NCBI GenBank assembly: GCA_964385635.1
Contig: CAYLPU010000002.1
Coordinates: forward strand, 53,106 to 117,105
From: CAYLPU01 sp964385635
GTDB taxonomy: Bacteria > Chloroflexota > Anaerolineae > B4-G1
DNA: 64,000 nt
Reading direction: 5' to 3'
In this document: one piece after another, positions 32,859 to 40,433 of the stretch
How positions within the stretch are numbered: position 1 is the first letter of the stretch
How the letters are laid out: every line of letters begins with the position of its first letter
The notes under the pieces: generated by a model
What the model was told of the DNA's origin: nothing
The model's input: only the letters and a program-made list of their open reading frames with translations
The model's database searches: none
Translations under genes and position numbers: made by a program

Positions 32859-33731
32859 ATGAAAAATCTGGATGAAGCAACACTGGAACGCATTATTGAG
32901 CAGATCACCCGGCAGGTGTTGATCCTGTTGCAGGAGGAGCAGGAGAGTGCCGAAGCGGGGGCTGGCGAGGGCCTCCCCCCCATCTCGCCCCGCAACTACG
33001 TGGAACGGGTGCAGCCTGTGGTCAGCGCTGGTGCTGACCGTATCGCCAGCACGCTGGGCATCGCACCGACCGACGGTCGCCTGGCCCACATGATCGATCA
33101 CACGCTGCTCAAGCCCGACGCAACACACGACCAGATCGCACAACTGTGCTACGAAGCGCGTAAATACGGCTTCGCTTCGGTGTGTGTCAATCCGACCAAC
33201 GTGCAGTTGTGCGCGCAACTCCTGAAGGATAGCGACATCCCTGTCTGTGCTGTTATCGGCTTCCCACTGGGTGCCACGTCTACTGAGGCCAAAGTCTTCG
33301 AGGCCCAGCAGGCCATTCGTGACGGTGCCGCCGAGGTGGATATGGTGGCCAACATCGGCGCTCTCAAGTCCCGGGACTACGAATTGGTGGAGCGCGACAT
33401 TGCCTCCATAGCCCGGGCTTGTCACGCTGGTAACGCTATCCTCAAGGTAATCATTGAGGCGGTGCTGCTGACCGACGAGGATAAAGTGATCGCCTGCCAA
33501 CTGGCCAAGGTGGCCGGTGCCGACTTCGTCAAAACATCCACTGGATTTGGGCCGGGCGGGGCCACTCTGGAGGACGTCGCCCTGATGCGGCGCGTGGTAG
33601 GCCCCACGATGGGTGTCAAGGCAGCGGGTGGCATCCGCACCTACGAAGACGCGCAAAAGATGATCGCGGCCGGAGCCAGTCGGATCGGCGCCAGTGCCAG
33701 CGTGAAGATTATTCAAGAAGCCAAAAAGTGA
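32859..33731 (+). CDS. deoC: deoxyribose-phosphate aldolase with encapsulation peptide
   Basis: 290 residues. Residues about 75-290 are class I aldolase DeoC: DHTLLKPDATHDQI, VCVNPTNV, the Schiff-base Lys in DFVKTSTGFGPGGAT and VKAAGGIRTYEDA. It splits 2-deoxyribose-5-phosphate into acetaldehyde and glyceraldehyde-3-phosphate. The N-terminus adds LDEATLERIIEQITRQVLIL, an amphipathic helix matching those of the isomerase and the aldehyde dehydrogenase, then a linker. Acetaldehyde release is the reason to enclose the reaction. This pair (RpiB and DeoC) marks the sugar-phosphate-utilising class of microcompartment loci. Confidence 0.95.
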   Translation: MKNLDEATLERIIEQITRQVLILLQEEQESAEAGAGEGLPPISPRNYVERVQPVVSAGADRIASTLGIAPTDGRLAHMIDHTLLKPDATHDQIAQLCYEARKYGFASVCVNPTNVQLCAQLLKDSDIPVCAVIGFPLGATSTEAKVFEAQQAIRDGAAEVDMVANIGALKSRDYELVERDIASIARACHAGNAILKVIIEAVLLTDEDKVIACQLAKVAGADFVKTSTGFGPGGATLEDVALMRRVVGPTMGVKAAGGIRTYEDAQKMIAAGASRIGASASVKIIQEAKK

Positions 33732-33992
33732 AAGAACACTGTATCGCTTTGCGACACCATTGAAATCTAACAGATTCATCGGCGGTGCGTGCCGCACTTG
33801 CTAATTTGCTTAAAAGATTTCGCACACAAGGATCTGTAAGCATTCACGGAGGTAGCAAAAAGGCCAATCCTTTCACTCAAAGTGGATCTGTGACTGACGT
33901 CTCTTGCGAATCGAAGGGCAATTTTGCCCTATCGGAAGGAAAAAAGGCTGCCAAAAGTGCATAGTAACCCTGAAACACCCAGACCAAAGAAC

Positions 33993-34931
33993 ATGCTGTC
34001 GCAACCTGATAAGCTCCTGGAAATTGGTCCGCAGTGCGCCAGTGATCCCCCTTTTAAAGCGCGTATGCGCTTTCATCAAAGTTGGTACCGAGCTCGGATT
34101 CTGAAAGTGCCTTTCGGTACGGGGCCAGGGCCAAAGAATTCTACTCCTTATGGAAATATGCTTACCCACGCTGACGGTGTTCGGGCACTTAATTTTCTTA
34201 CTCCACAAATCCACTTCGTCGCTGAACAACGCCTAGAAGAGGGGCAAGGCAAGATTGAGCCTTTCCGCTTACGATGCAATATGCTCTCCAGCCAGCCCAT
34301 GTGCTTCAATCTGTTTGGCCCGTTGGTAGACGATCTGGACCTAGCAACCCGTCTGTTCCAGGCTCTGCTGCCTGGCGAGATCAAGGCTATCACGCGAGTG
34401 ACCTTTGAATTCGCGCCAAAGCCTGCCAGCAACTATTTGAATGACCGTACTGCGTTTGATGCATTCGTAGCTTACATTCGAACGGATGGACAGCAGGGTT
34501 TTGTTGGTATCGAGACCAAGTTGACAGAGACCTTCTCCCCCAGGGCTTACGACAAACCAATCTACCGGAAGTGGACAGAACGCCCTGGCTCGCCATGGTC
34601 TTCTGAAGCGTGGCCCCAGGTAGCAGACATCCGACACAACCAACTCTGGCGTGATCACCTCCTTGTTGAATCTTTGCGTCACAATCCACATTCTGGATAT
34701 GCGGTTGGGCGTTTGATGCTTGTCTACCATCCCAATGATCACACTTGTTCCCGGGTAGTAGCGAATTACAAAACACTGCTCAGGCCCAACGATGATACCT
34801 TTGTGGATGTTCCTCTAGACCGACTAGTGAAAACCTGGGCTGCCACAGTAGACAACTCGCCAGCACAGCAATGGCTTTCCAGTTTCTACCTGCGCTATCT
34901 AGATCTCTCTGCAAGTGAAAATGAAATCTAG
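33993..34931 (+). CDS. PGN_0703-like putative restriction endonuclease
   Basis: 312 residues. Phrases FHQSWYRARIL, PYGNMLTHADG, NMLSSQPMCFNLFGPL, GIETKLTE and DIRHNQLWRDHLL match the family annotated as PGN_0703 putative restriction endonuclease. IETK with an upstream Glu/Asp is the likely PD-(D/E)XK nuclease core. The ATG at 33993 is used; an in-frame TTG at 33924 is possible. The gene is visibly more A+T-rich than the microcompartment genes on both sides and has about 190-260 bases of non-coding DNA before it, so it looks inserted into the operon. No methyltransferase is directly beside it; one lies 3 kb further on. Activity is inferred. Confidence 0.75.
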   Translation: MLSQPDKLLEIGPQCASDPPFKARMRFHQSWYRARILKVPFGTGPGPKNSTPYGNMLTHADGVRALNFLTPQIHFVAEQRLEEGQGKIEPFRLRCNMLSSQPMCFNLFGPLVDDLDLATRLFQALLPGEIKAITRVTFEFAPKPASNYLNDRTAFDAFVAYIRTDGQQGFVGIETKLTETFSPRAYDKPIYRKWTERPGSPWSSEAWPQVADIRHNQLWRDHLLVESLRHNPHSGYAVGRLMLVYHPNDHTCSRVVANYKTLLRPNDDTFVDVPLDRLVKTWAATVDNSPAQQWLSSFYLRYLDLSASENEI

Positions 34932-34983
34932 CCGGTTGAAAGTCTTGGTGAACTCATGATGCACGATTGAGAGGAGAACCTGT

Positions 34984-35622
34984 ATGACGGTAGATTTGCG
35001 TACCTACGTCTTCTTAGACAGCCTGCAGCCACAGCATGCGGGGTTCCTGGGCACGGTGGCCCGGGGGTTCCTGCCGCTGCCCTATGACACATCGCTGTGG
35101 GTGGAAATCTCGCCCGGTATCGAGATCAATCGCATCACCGACATCGCGCTGAAATCCACCCGCGTCCGCCCGGGTATGCAGATTGTCGAGCGGCTGTATG
35201 GCTTGCTGGAGGTGCATCACAGTGACCAGGCCGAGGTACGGGCGGCCGGCGCGGCGATCCTGGAGGCGCTGGATTTGCAGGAATCGGACCGCATCAAGCC
35301 CAGGGTCGTCTCCAGCCAGATCATCCGCCACGTAGACGCCCACCAGGTGCAGCTCATCAACCGTATGCGCCACGGCCACATGTTGCTGGCGGGGCAGACG
35401 TTGTACGTGCTGGAGGTGGAGCCGGCGGCCTACGCCGCGTTGGCGGCCAACGAGGCGGAAAAGGCCGCCCTCATCAACATCCTAGAGGTACGTGCCTTTG
35501 GCAGTTTTGGGCGCGTCTATCTGGGTGGCGAAGAGCGTGATATCATGGCCGGTTACGGCGCAGCCGTCGCCGCTATTGAAGGTATTAGCGGGCGCGAGGC
35601 CGAGACGAAGCGCCGCGACTAG
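34984..35622 (+). CDS. BMC-T shell protein, stacking (double-layer) type
   Basis: 212 residues made of two BMC domains that form a pseudohexameric trimer in the shell facet. LRTYVFLDSLQPQHAGFLGT, PGMQIVERLYGLLEVHH, and in the second half RHVDAHQVQLINRMRHG and AGQTLYVLEVEPA resemble the Haliangium BMC-T proteins that stack in two layers with a gated central pore. The pore is thought to pass larger substrates or cofactors. A GAGGAG site precedes the ATG. It is followed by a 14-base perfect palindrome and the BMC-H gene. Assignment to the stacking type is from recalled similarity. Confidence 0.9.
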   Translation: MTVDLRTYVFLDSLQPQHAGFLGTVARGFLPLPYDTSLWVEISPGIEINRITDIALKSTRVRPGMQIVERLYGLLEVHHSDQAEVRAAGAAILEALDLQESDRIKPRVVSSQIIRHVDAHQVQLINRMRHGHMLLAGQTLYVLEVEPAAYAALAANEAEKAALINILEVRAFGSFGRVYLGGEERDIMAGYGAAVAAIEGISGREAETKRRD

Positions 35623-35623
35623 A

Positions 35624-35656
35624 AGAAACCAGGTTTTTCCCGAAAACCTGGTTTCT
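35624..35656. repeat. palindromic repeat AGAAACC(A/G)GGTTTT
   Basis: Perfect 14-base arms AGAAACCAGGTTTT / AAAACCTGGTTTCT with a 5-base spacer between two shell genes. A second member of the same family is inside miaB at 56346-56379. It could moderate expression within the operon. Confidence 0.8.
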
Positions 35657-35676
35657 CTATCTCTCAGGAGGATACT

Positions 35677-35970
35677 ATGACTGAAGCATTAGGTATGATC
35701 GAAACGAAGAGCTTCCCTGCGATGGTCGAGGCGGCCGACGCTATGGTCAAGGCAGCCAGGGTCGAGTTGGTCAGTTACGAGAAGACCGGCGGCGGCCAGG
35801 TGACCGCCATCGTGCGCGGTGACGTGGCGGCTGTTAAGGCGGCTGTCGAAGCCGGCGCCCGTGGGGCCGAGAGAGTGGGCGAGGTCGTCGCCATCCACGT
35901 CATCCCGCGCCCGCACCTCAACGTGGATCGCACACTGCCTTTGGGTCGCCCGCCTGCTGAGAGCGAGTAG
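35677..35970 (+). CDS. BMC-H shell protein
   Basis: 97 residues, a single BMC domain: ALGMIETKSFPAMVEAADAM at the start, pore-loop segment YEKTGGGQV, VAAVKAAVEAGA and the ending VIPRPHLNVD. It forms hexamers that tile the shell facets and carry small pores. It is the only single-domain hexamer gene in the locus, so it should be the bulk shell tile. A CAGGAGG site precedes the ATG. Confidence 0.96.
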   Translation: MTEALGMIETKSFPAMVEAADAMVKAARVELVSYEKTGGGQVTAIVRGDVAAVKAAVEAGARGAERVGEVVAIHVIPRPHLNVDRTLPLGRPPAESE

Positions 35971-35980
35971 AGGGACAAGG

Positions 35981-36026
35981 TGACTGGGTGACTGGGTGAT
36001 TGGGTGACTCGGTGATTCGGTCACTG
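35981..36026. repeat. 8-base tandem repeat between BMC-H and BMC-P genes
   Basis: TGACTGGG, TGACTGGG, TGATTGGG, TGACTCGG, TGATTCGG in a row: five diverging units filling the intergenic gap. Confidence 0.85.
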
Positions 36027-36039
36027 AATGGAGTTTCCT

Positions 36040-36336
36040 ATGTTATTAGGCAAGATCGTGGGCACACTGGTCGCCACGCGCAAGGAGCCGACCCTGGATG
36101 GACTCAAATTCCTGGTGCTCAAACAACTCGACATCGAGGGCCAGGAGACGGGGGCCTACCGCGTGGCGGCGGACGCCGTCGGCGCCGGGCTGGGCGAGGT
36201 GGTGCTCTATGCCACCGGCAGTTCCGCGCGCCAGACGAAGTTGACGGACAGACGTCCGTGTGATGCCGTCATTATGGCCATCGTGGACGTGCTGGAAGTG
36301 GACGGCGTGGTAAAGTATGATAAGAGTGAAGGTTAA
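36040..36336 (+). CDS. BMC-P (EutN/CcmL) shell vertex protein 1
   Basis: 98 residues of the EutN/CcmL pentamer family that caps the vertices of the shell. It starts MLLGKIVGTLVATRKEP, with YRVAADAVGAGLGEVVLYATG in the middle and an ending in IVDVLEVDG. The ATG at 36040 has GGAG 6 bases before it and gives the family's normal beginning; the ATG at 36028 is less likely. It is the first of three vertex proteins in the locus. Its C-terminal codons run into a 6-base repeat. Confidence 0.93.
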   Translation: MLLGKIVGTLVATRKEPTLDGLKFLVLKQLDIEGQETGAYRVAADAVGAGLGEVVLYATGSSARQTKLTDRRPCDAVIMAIVDVLEVDGVVKYDKSEG

Positions 36337-36363
36337 GGTTAAGGTTGAGGTTGAGGTTGAGGG
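36331..36363. repeat. 6-base tandem repeat after BMC-P 1
   Basis: GGTTAA, GGTTAA, GGTTGA, GGTTGA, GGTTGA. The first unit contains the BMC-P stop codon. Confidence 0.75.
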
Positions 36364-36369
36364 CAGGTG

Positions 36370-37836
36370 ATGCTCGACGATGCTCGGATTGACGCTATCG
36401 TTCGGCAGGTGATGGCCGAGTTGCGCCAGGGGGAGCGGGTGCGTCATGGCCCGCTGCCGGAGTTGTCGGATGCTACACAACCTCCCCCGCCTGCCCCGGC
36501 GTTGCGTCACGGCGACAATCTCTTCCCCGATGTAGATAGCGCCGTGGCTGCCGCGCGCCTCGCCTATCTGCAACTGTTCGACCTGCCGTTGTCGGTGCGC
36601 GAGCAGATGATCGCCCATATCCGCCGCGTGATGCGGGAGAACGCGCAACTCCTGGCCCACGAGGCCTGGCAAGAGACGGGAATGGGCCGCTACGAGGACA
36701 AAATCCAGAAGAATCTGCTCAACGCCAACAAGGCAGCCGGGACCGAGATCCTCGCCCCGACCGCCTGGAGCGGCGACGGCGGCCTGACGCTGGTCGAGTA
36801 CGCGCCCTACGGCGTGATCGGCGCGATTATCCCCAGCACCAACCCCACGTCCAGCGTTATCTGCAATGCGATTGGGATGGTGGCGGCGGGTAACGGTGTC
36901 GTCTTCAACGCTCATCCCGGTGCTCGCGCCTGCTCCAACCACGCGGTGCAGTTGATCAACGAGGCCATCGTCGAGGCAGGAGGGCTGTCCAACCTGGTCT
37001 GCGCAGTGGCTGAACCCACCATTGAGAGCGCCCAACAGATTATGCAGCATCCCGACGTGCAACTGTTGGCCATCACTGGAGGCGAGGGTGTGGTGCGGGT
37101 AGCGATGCAGAGCGGGAAGCGGGCGGTCTGCGCCGGGCCGGGCAACCCGCCGGTCGTGGTGGACGAGACAGCCGACCTGGAACAGGCCGGGCGCGACATC
37201 GTGCGCGGCGCTGCTTTCGACAACAACATTATATGCACCGACGAGAAAGAGATCTTCGCCGTCGCTTCCATCGTCGATGACCTCAAGCGTTTCATGTGCA
37301 ACCACGGCGCTTACGAGGTCAACTCCTGGCAACTCAACCGGTTGATGAAGTCAATCTTCACACAGGTCCCGCCGGCCGGGCAACACGGTACGATGAACAA
37401 GGCGTTCATCGGTAAGAACGCTGGCGTATTGCTCAAGGAGATCGGTGTGGACGTGGGCGACGAGGTGCGCCTGGTGCTGGTGGAGGTGGAGCGCGACCAC
37501 CCGCTGGTGCTGACGGAGCAGATGATGCCGATTGTGCCACTCGTCCGCGTGCGCGACGCCGACGAGGGCATTGACCTGGCAAAGGTGGCCGAGCGCGGCT
37601 TCCGGCACACGGCGGTGATGCACTCCAAGAACCTGGACAACCTGAGCCGCATGGCGCGCGAGATGGATTGTAGTATCTTTGTCAAGAACGGCCCTTCGTG
37701 TGCTGGCGTCGGTTACGGCGGTGAGGGCTTCTGCTCGTTCACCATCGCCAGCCCTACCGGCGAAGGGATCACCAACCCGATCAGTTTCAGCCGCGTCCGC
37801 CGCTGCGTGCTGAAGGATGCTTTTCGAATTGTGTAG
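36370..37836 (+). CDS. CoA-acylating aldehyde dehydrogenase with encapsulation peptide (EutE/PduP-like)
   Basis: 488 residues. This NAD-dependent enzyme turns an aldehyde, here probably acetaldehyde, plus CoA into acyl-CoA. Catalytic Cys is in NNIICTDEKE (about residue 285), preceded by the cofactor site AIIPSTNPTSS and GPGNPPVVVDE. The N-terminal LDDARIDAIVRQVMAELRQ is a cargo-targeting helix like those of the aldolase and isomerase. It sits between shell genes, as in other microcompartment loci. ATG at 36370 (or GTG one codon before). No phosphotransacylase or alcohol dehydrogenase follows, so CoA and NAD recycling within this locus is unexplained. Confidence 0.94.
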   Translation: MLDDARIDAIVRQVMAELRQGERVRHGPLPELSDATQPPPPAPALRHGDNLFPDVDSAVAAARLAYLQLFDLPLSVREQMIAHIRRVMRENAQLLAHEAWQETGMGRYEDKIQKNLLNANKAAGTEILAPTAWSGDGGLTLVEYAPYGVIGAIIPSTNPTSSVICNAIGMVAAGNGVVFNAHPGARACSNHAVQLINEAIVEAGGLSNLVCAVAEPTIESAQQIMQHPDVQLLAITGGEGVVRVAMQSGKRAVCAGPGNPPVVVDETADLEQAGRDIVRGAAFDNNIICTDEKEIFAVASIVDDLKRFMCNHGAYEVNSWQLNRLMKSIFTQVPPAGQHGTMNKAFIGKNAGVLLKEIGVDVGDEVRLVLVEVERDHPLVLTEQMMPIVPLVRVRDADEGIDLAKVAERGFRHTAVMHSKNLDNLSRMAREMDCSIFVKNGPSCAGVGYGGEGFCSFTIASPTGEGITNPISFSRVRRCVLKDAFRIV

Positions 37837-37845
37837 GTAACAATA

Positions 37846-38679
37846 ATGGGCAGACATAGGTCAATAGCGTTTGGCTGGTATGGTGGAAAGTACAGTCATT
37901 TGGGCTGGCTTTTGCCTTTGCTACCAAAGACGACTCACTACTGTGAACCATTCGGAGGTTCAGCGGCGGTTCTTCTGAATCGAGAACCATCGCCGGTCGA
38001 AACGTATAACGATATTGACGGAGAAGTAGTCAATTTCTTCCAAGTGCTCCGAGAGCAAAAATCTGCTCTAATTGAGGCTATTGGCCTAACTCCCTTCTCT
38101 CGTGAGGAGTTTAAGAAGGCCATATCTGAACCAGTGAATGGGTTATCGAGTTTAGAAAGGGCGCGACGGTTCTACGTTCGCGCCAGACAAGTAAGAACCG
38201 GTCTTGCACAGACAGCGAGTAATGGGAGATGGGCCCACTGCCGACTGACAAGCCGTGCTGGTATGGCAGGCGCAGTGTCGAGGTGGCTTGGTGCAGTTGA
38301 TGCTTTGCCGGAAATCGCCCAGCGGCTTTTGCGTGTCCAGATTGAAAACGACCTGGCAATCAATGTTATCAGACGTTACGATAGCAAAGAGACGCTGTTT
38401 TACTGTGACCCTCCTTACCCTCACGAATCTAGAGGAGATAGCAAAGCCTATCGATACGAAATGACAGACAGAGATCACATCAATCTAGCGGGAGTGCTTC
38501 GTAACGCCGAGGGCAAGGTGGCTCTCTCTGGATACCATTGTGACTTGTTAGACGAGCTGTACGGAAATTGGCACGTTCACGAGGCGAACTCGAAAAAGAT
38601 ACATTCAGTCAAAACCAAGAGAACAGAAGTCCTTTGGACTAATTACGACCTGTCCGAAACTGTGCCCAGGCTGATTTAA
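37846..38679 (+). CDS. D12-class DNA adenine N6-methyltransferase
   Basis: 277 residues. Motif I CEPFGGSAAVLLNR (about residue 33) binds SAM and motif IV YCDPPYPHESR (about 188) holds the catalytic DPPY. Other phrases (FGWYGGKYSHL, RRFYVRARQ, LSGYH) are typical of Dam/D12 enzymes. It methylates adenine in a short target; the site cannot be read. It begins 9 bases after the aldehyde dehydrogenase stop and is more A+T-rich than its neighbours, so it looks inserted into the microcompartment operon. The next gene may belong with it. Confidence 0.93.
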   Translation: MGRHRSIAFGWYGGKYSHLGWLLPLLPKTTHYCEPFGGSAAVLLNREPSPVETYNDIDGEVVNFFQVLREQKSALIEAIGLTPFSREEFKKAISEPVNGLSSLERARRFYVRARQVRTGLAQTASNGRWAHCRLTSRAGMAGAVSRWLGAVDALPEIAQRLLRVQIENDLAINVIRRYDSKETLFYCDPPYPHESRGDSKAYRYEMTDRDHINLAGVLRNAEGKVALSGYHCDLLDELYGNWHVHEANSKKIHSVKTKRTEVLWTNYDLSETVPRLI

Positions 38680-38707
38680 CTCGTCAGTGTTAGAGGTTGC
38701 AAAGACG

Positions 38708-39172
38708 ATGACTACAGACCAACAAGAGTTCGTGTTGAAATGCAAGGCGTATCTTGAGAAGAAATGGGAAAAAGTAACAGCAGCGTTTGAACAAGGGAAG
38801 CCTCAAGACCCACTGGGGAAAGGCCACTCTCTGACCCATCTGATTCGAGATTGCCTGACCAGCGTCACTAAAACCTATCATTACGTTTTACCCACCCAAC
38901 TCCTTGCCAAGAGCGTATCTCCTGAGCTGGGTGCTCATTCCCTTCAAGTTGCGTACGATGCTGAGGAAATAGACACATGTATCTTGTCAGAGTTCGCAAG
39001 TGGACAGAATATCTACGTCTCCAACTTTTTTGACTTTGCATTGGGGATAATGATACTTTTGGGCGAAACTGGTCGGGTAGATTTTCTAGATAGAGTGGGC
39101 AAAGAGCTTGACAGAGTTCACTCTGGCATTGCACACCGAAAAGCCTGGGCAGAACTGCTAAAACAGGCGTGA
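38708..39172 (+). CDS. hypothetical protein next to the adenine methyltransferase
   Basis: 154 residues, start ATG at 38708 (a GTG at 38687 is also possible). I do not recognise a family. It is mostly helical, with DCLTSVTKTYHYVLPTQLLAK in the middle (split here at residues about 50-70) and no obvious nuclease motif. Because it directly follows the methyltransferase and shares its lower GC, it may be a restriction partner, a truncated one, or a passenger. Its downstream gap of about 50 bases leads back into shell genes. Confidence 0.5.
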   Translation: MTTDQQEFVLKCKAYLEKKWEKVTAAFEQGKPQDPLGKGHSLTHLIRDCLTSVTKTYHYVLPTQLLAKSVSPELGAHSLQVAYDAEEIDTCILSEFASGQNIYVSNFFDFALGIMILLGETGRVDFLDRVGKELDRVHSGIAHRKAWAELLKQA

Positions 39173-39223
39173 GACAAGTCAGCCGTCCAGCTAACTCTTC
39201 GCTGGAGCCGATGGACAAACATC

Positions 39224-39814
39224 ATGATTGAACCAGCCCTCGCCCTCCTCGAATTCAGCAGCATCGCGGGCGGCATCCAGGCCGCCGATGCCATGGTTAA
39301 GCGTGCCCCGATTGATGTGATCAAGGCGGGTACGGTGCAGCCCGGCAAGTACCTGGTGCTGATCGGGGGGCAGGTGGCTGACGTGGAGGAGTCGCTGAAG
39401 GCCGGGCGCGAGGTGGGCGGCGCGGCTGCGGTGGACTTCGTTTACCTGCCGCAGGTGCATCCGGAGGTGGTGGAGGCCATCGGTGGGGGGCGGGTGCCAC
39501 AGGTCACGGACGCGCTGGGTGTGGTTGAGACAACCACCGTCGCGGCCGCCATCCACGCTGCCGACGCTGGCATCAAAGGGGCCGAGGTGCGATTGGTCGA
39601 GGTGCGGCTGGCCGATGGGCTGGGGGGCAAAGGCATTGTCCTTTTCTCCGGCCTGGTCGCCGACGTGGAAGCGGCGGTCGAGATCGGCGTGGGCGTGCTG
39701 GAGCGACCAGAGTTGCTGGTGCGGCAGGTCATTATTCCACAACTCCACCCCGAGATGTGGGAGAACGTCGCCGATGCCACACGCTTCCGCACCAGGGTGA
39801 TAAACAGGCTATGA
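39224..39814 (+). CDS. BMC-T shell protein, single-layer type
   Basis: 196 residues with two BMC domains: ALALLEFSSIAGGIQAADAM in the first and ALGVVETTTVAAAIHAADAG in the second, each followed by a V-A-D-V-E-x-x pattern. The arrangement resembles the Haliangium single-layer trimer. It forms pseudohexamers in the facets with a pore different from that of BMC-H. Its TGA overlaps the next gene's ATG (ATGA), so translation is coupled to vertex protein 2. Confidence 0.92.
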   Translation: MIEPALALLEFSSIAGGIQAADAMVKRAPIDVIKAGTVQPGKYLVLIGGQVADVEESLKAGREVGGAAAVDFVYLPQVHPEVVEAIGGGRVPQVTDALGVVETTTVAAAIHAADAGIKGAEVRLVEVRLADGLGGKGIVLFSGLVADVEAAVEIGVGVLERPELLVRQVIIPQLHPEMWENVADATRFRTRVINRL

Positions 39815-40161
39815 AATTCGCCCGCGTGATCGGCACGGTGGTTGCCACCCGCAAGTATGAAGGGCTCGAGGGGATCAAGTTTCTCGTCGTCCAGCCGCTG
39901 GACAGAGACTTGAATCCCCAGGGCCAGCCCAAGATTGCGGCCGATGCCACGGCTCAGGCCGGTCCGGGTGAACTGGTCTTTATGGTGGCCAGCCGAGAAG
40001 GGGCACAGGCGCTACCGGAGGTCTTTGTGCCGGTGGATCTGGCGATCACGGGAATCGTGGACGAGGTCGAAATCGAGCGCGGACCGCGCCGCCAGCAGCC
40101 CACCGCCGTCTGGCACCACTTGCCGCTTGTTCTGAGCCAGGTCGAAGGAGAGGATGACTGA
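39811..40161 (+). CDS. BMC-P shell vertex protein 2, with extended C-terminus
   Basis: 116 residues. Residues 1-90 are the EutN/CcmL fold (MKFARVIGTVVATRKYEGL, KIAADATAQAGPGELVFMVA, ITGIVDEVEI). The last about 25 residues go beyond the family; VLSQVEG is encoded by a repeat of the type CTTGTTCTGAGCCAGGTCGA, so the tail seems to come from a repeat insertion near the stop. It overlaps the BMC-T gene by four bases. Confidence 0.92.
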   Translation: MKFARVIGTVVATRKYEGLEGIKFLVVQPLDRDLNPQGQPKIAADATAQAGPGELVFMVASREGAQALPEVFVPVDLAITGIVDEVEIERGPRRQQPTAVWHHLPLVLSQVEGEDD

Positions 40162-40163
40162 CG

Positions 40164-40433
40164 ATGTACATCGGCAAGGTCATCGGCACAGTAGTCTCCA
40201 CGATCAAGATCTCGCACCTGGAGGGGCGCAAACTGCTGCTGGTGGATCAGGTTGACCTGCGCGGGCAGGAGACCGGCTATTACGACATCGCAGTGGACGT
40301 AGCGCAGGCCGGCCCCGGGGACACGGTGCTAGTGATAGACGAGGGGAACGGGGCGCGGCAAATCCTCGGGCTCGACCCCGGCGCTGTGCGTGCCGTCATC
40401 GTCGGCGTGGTGGACGAAGTGACGCTGATCTAG
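40164..40433 (+). CDS. BMC-P shell vertex protein 3
   Basis: 89 residues, the plain EutN/CcmL length: MYIGKVIGTVVSTIKISHL, YDIAVDVAQAGPGDTVLVID, and ending IVGVVDEVTLI. Third vertex paralogue; the Haliangium shell also uses three. It starts 2 bases after vertex protein 2. Its stop and that of tpiA on the other strand use the same CTAG at 40430-40433, so the two transcripts overlap tail to tail with no room for a terminator between them. Confidence 0.94.
   Translation: MYIGKVIGTVVSTIKISHLEGRKLLLVDQVDLRGQETGYYDIAVDVAQAGPGDTVLVIDEGNGARQILGLDPGAVRAVIVGVVDEVTLI

Noticed and set aside
35981..36026. Short tandem repeat as an origin iteron or integration site
   Set aside because: Units are diverging 8-mers in an operon gap, like other simple repeats in the window; no dnaA, par or integrase gene is near.
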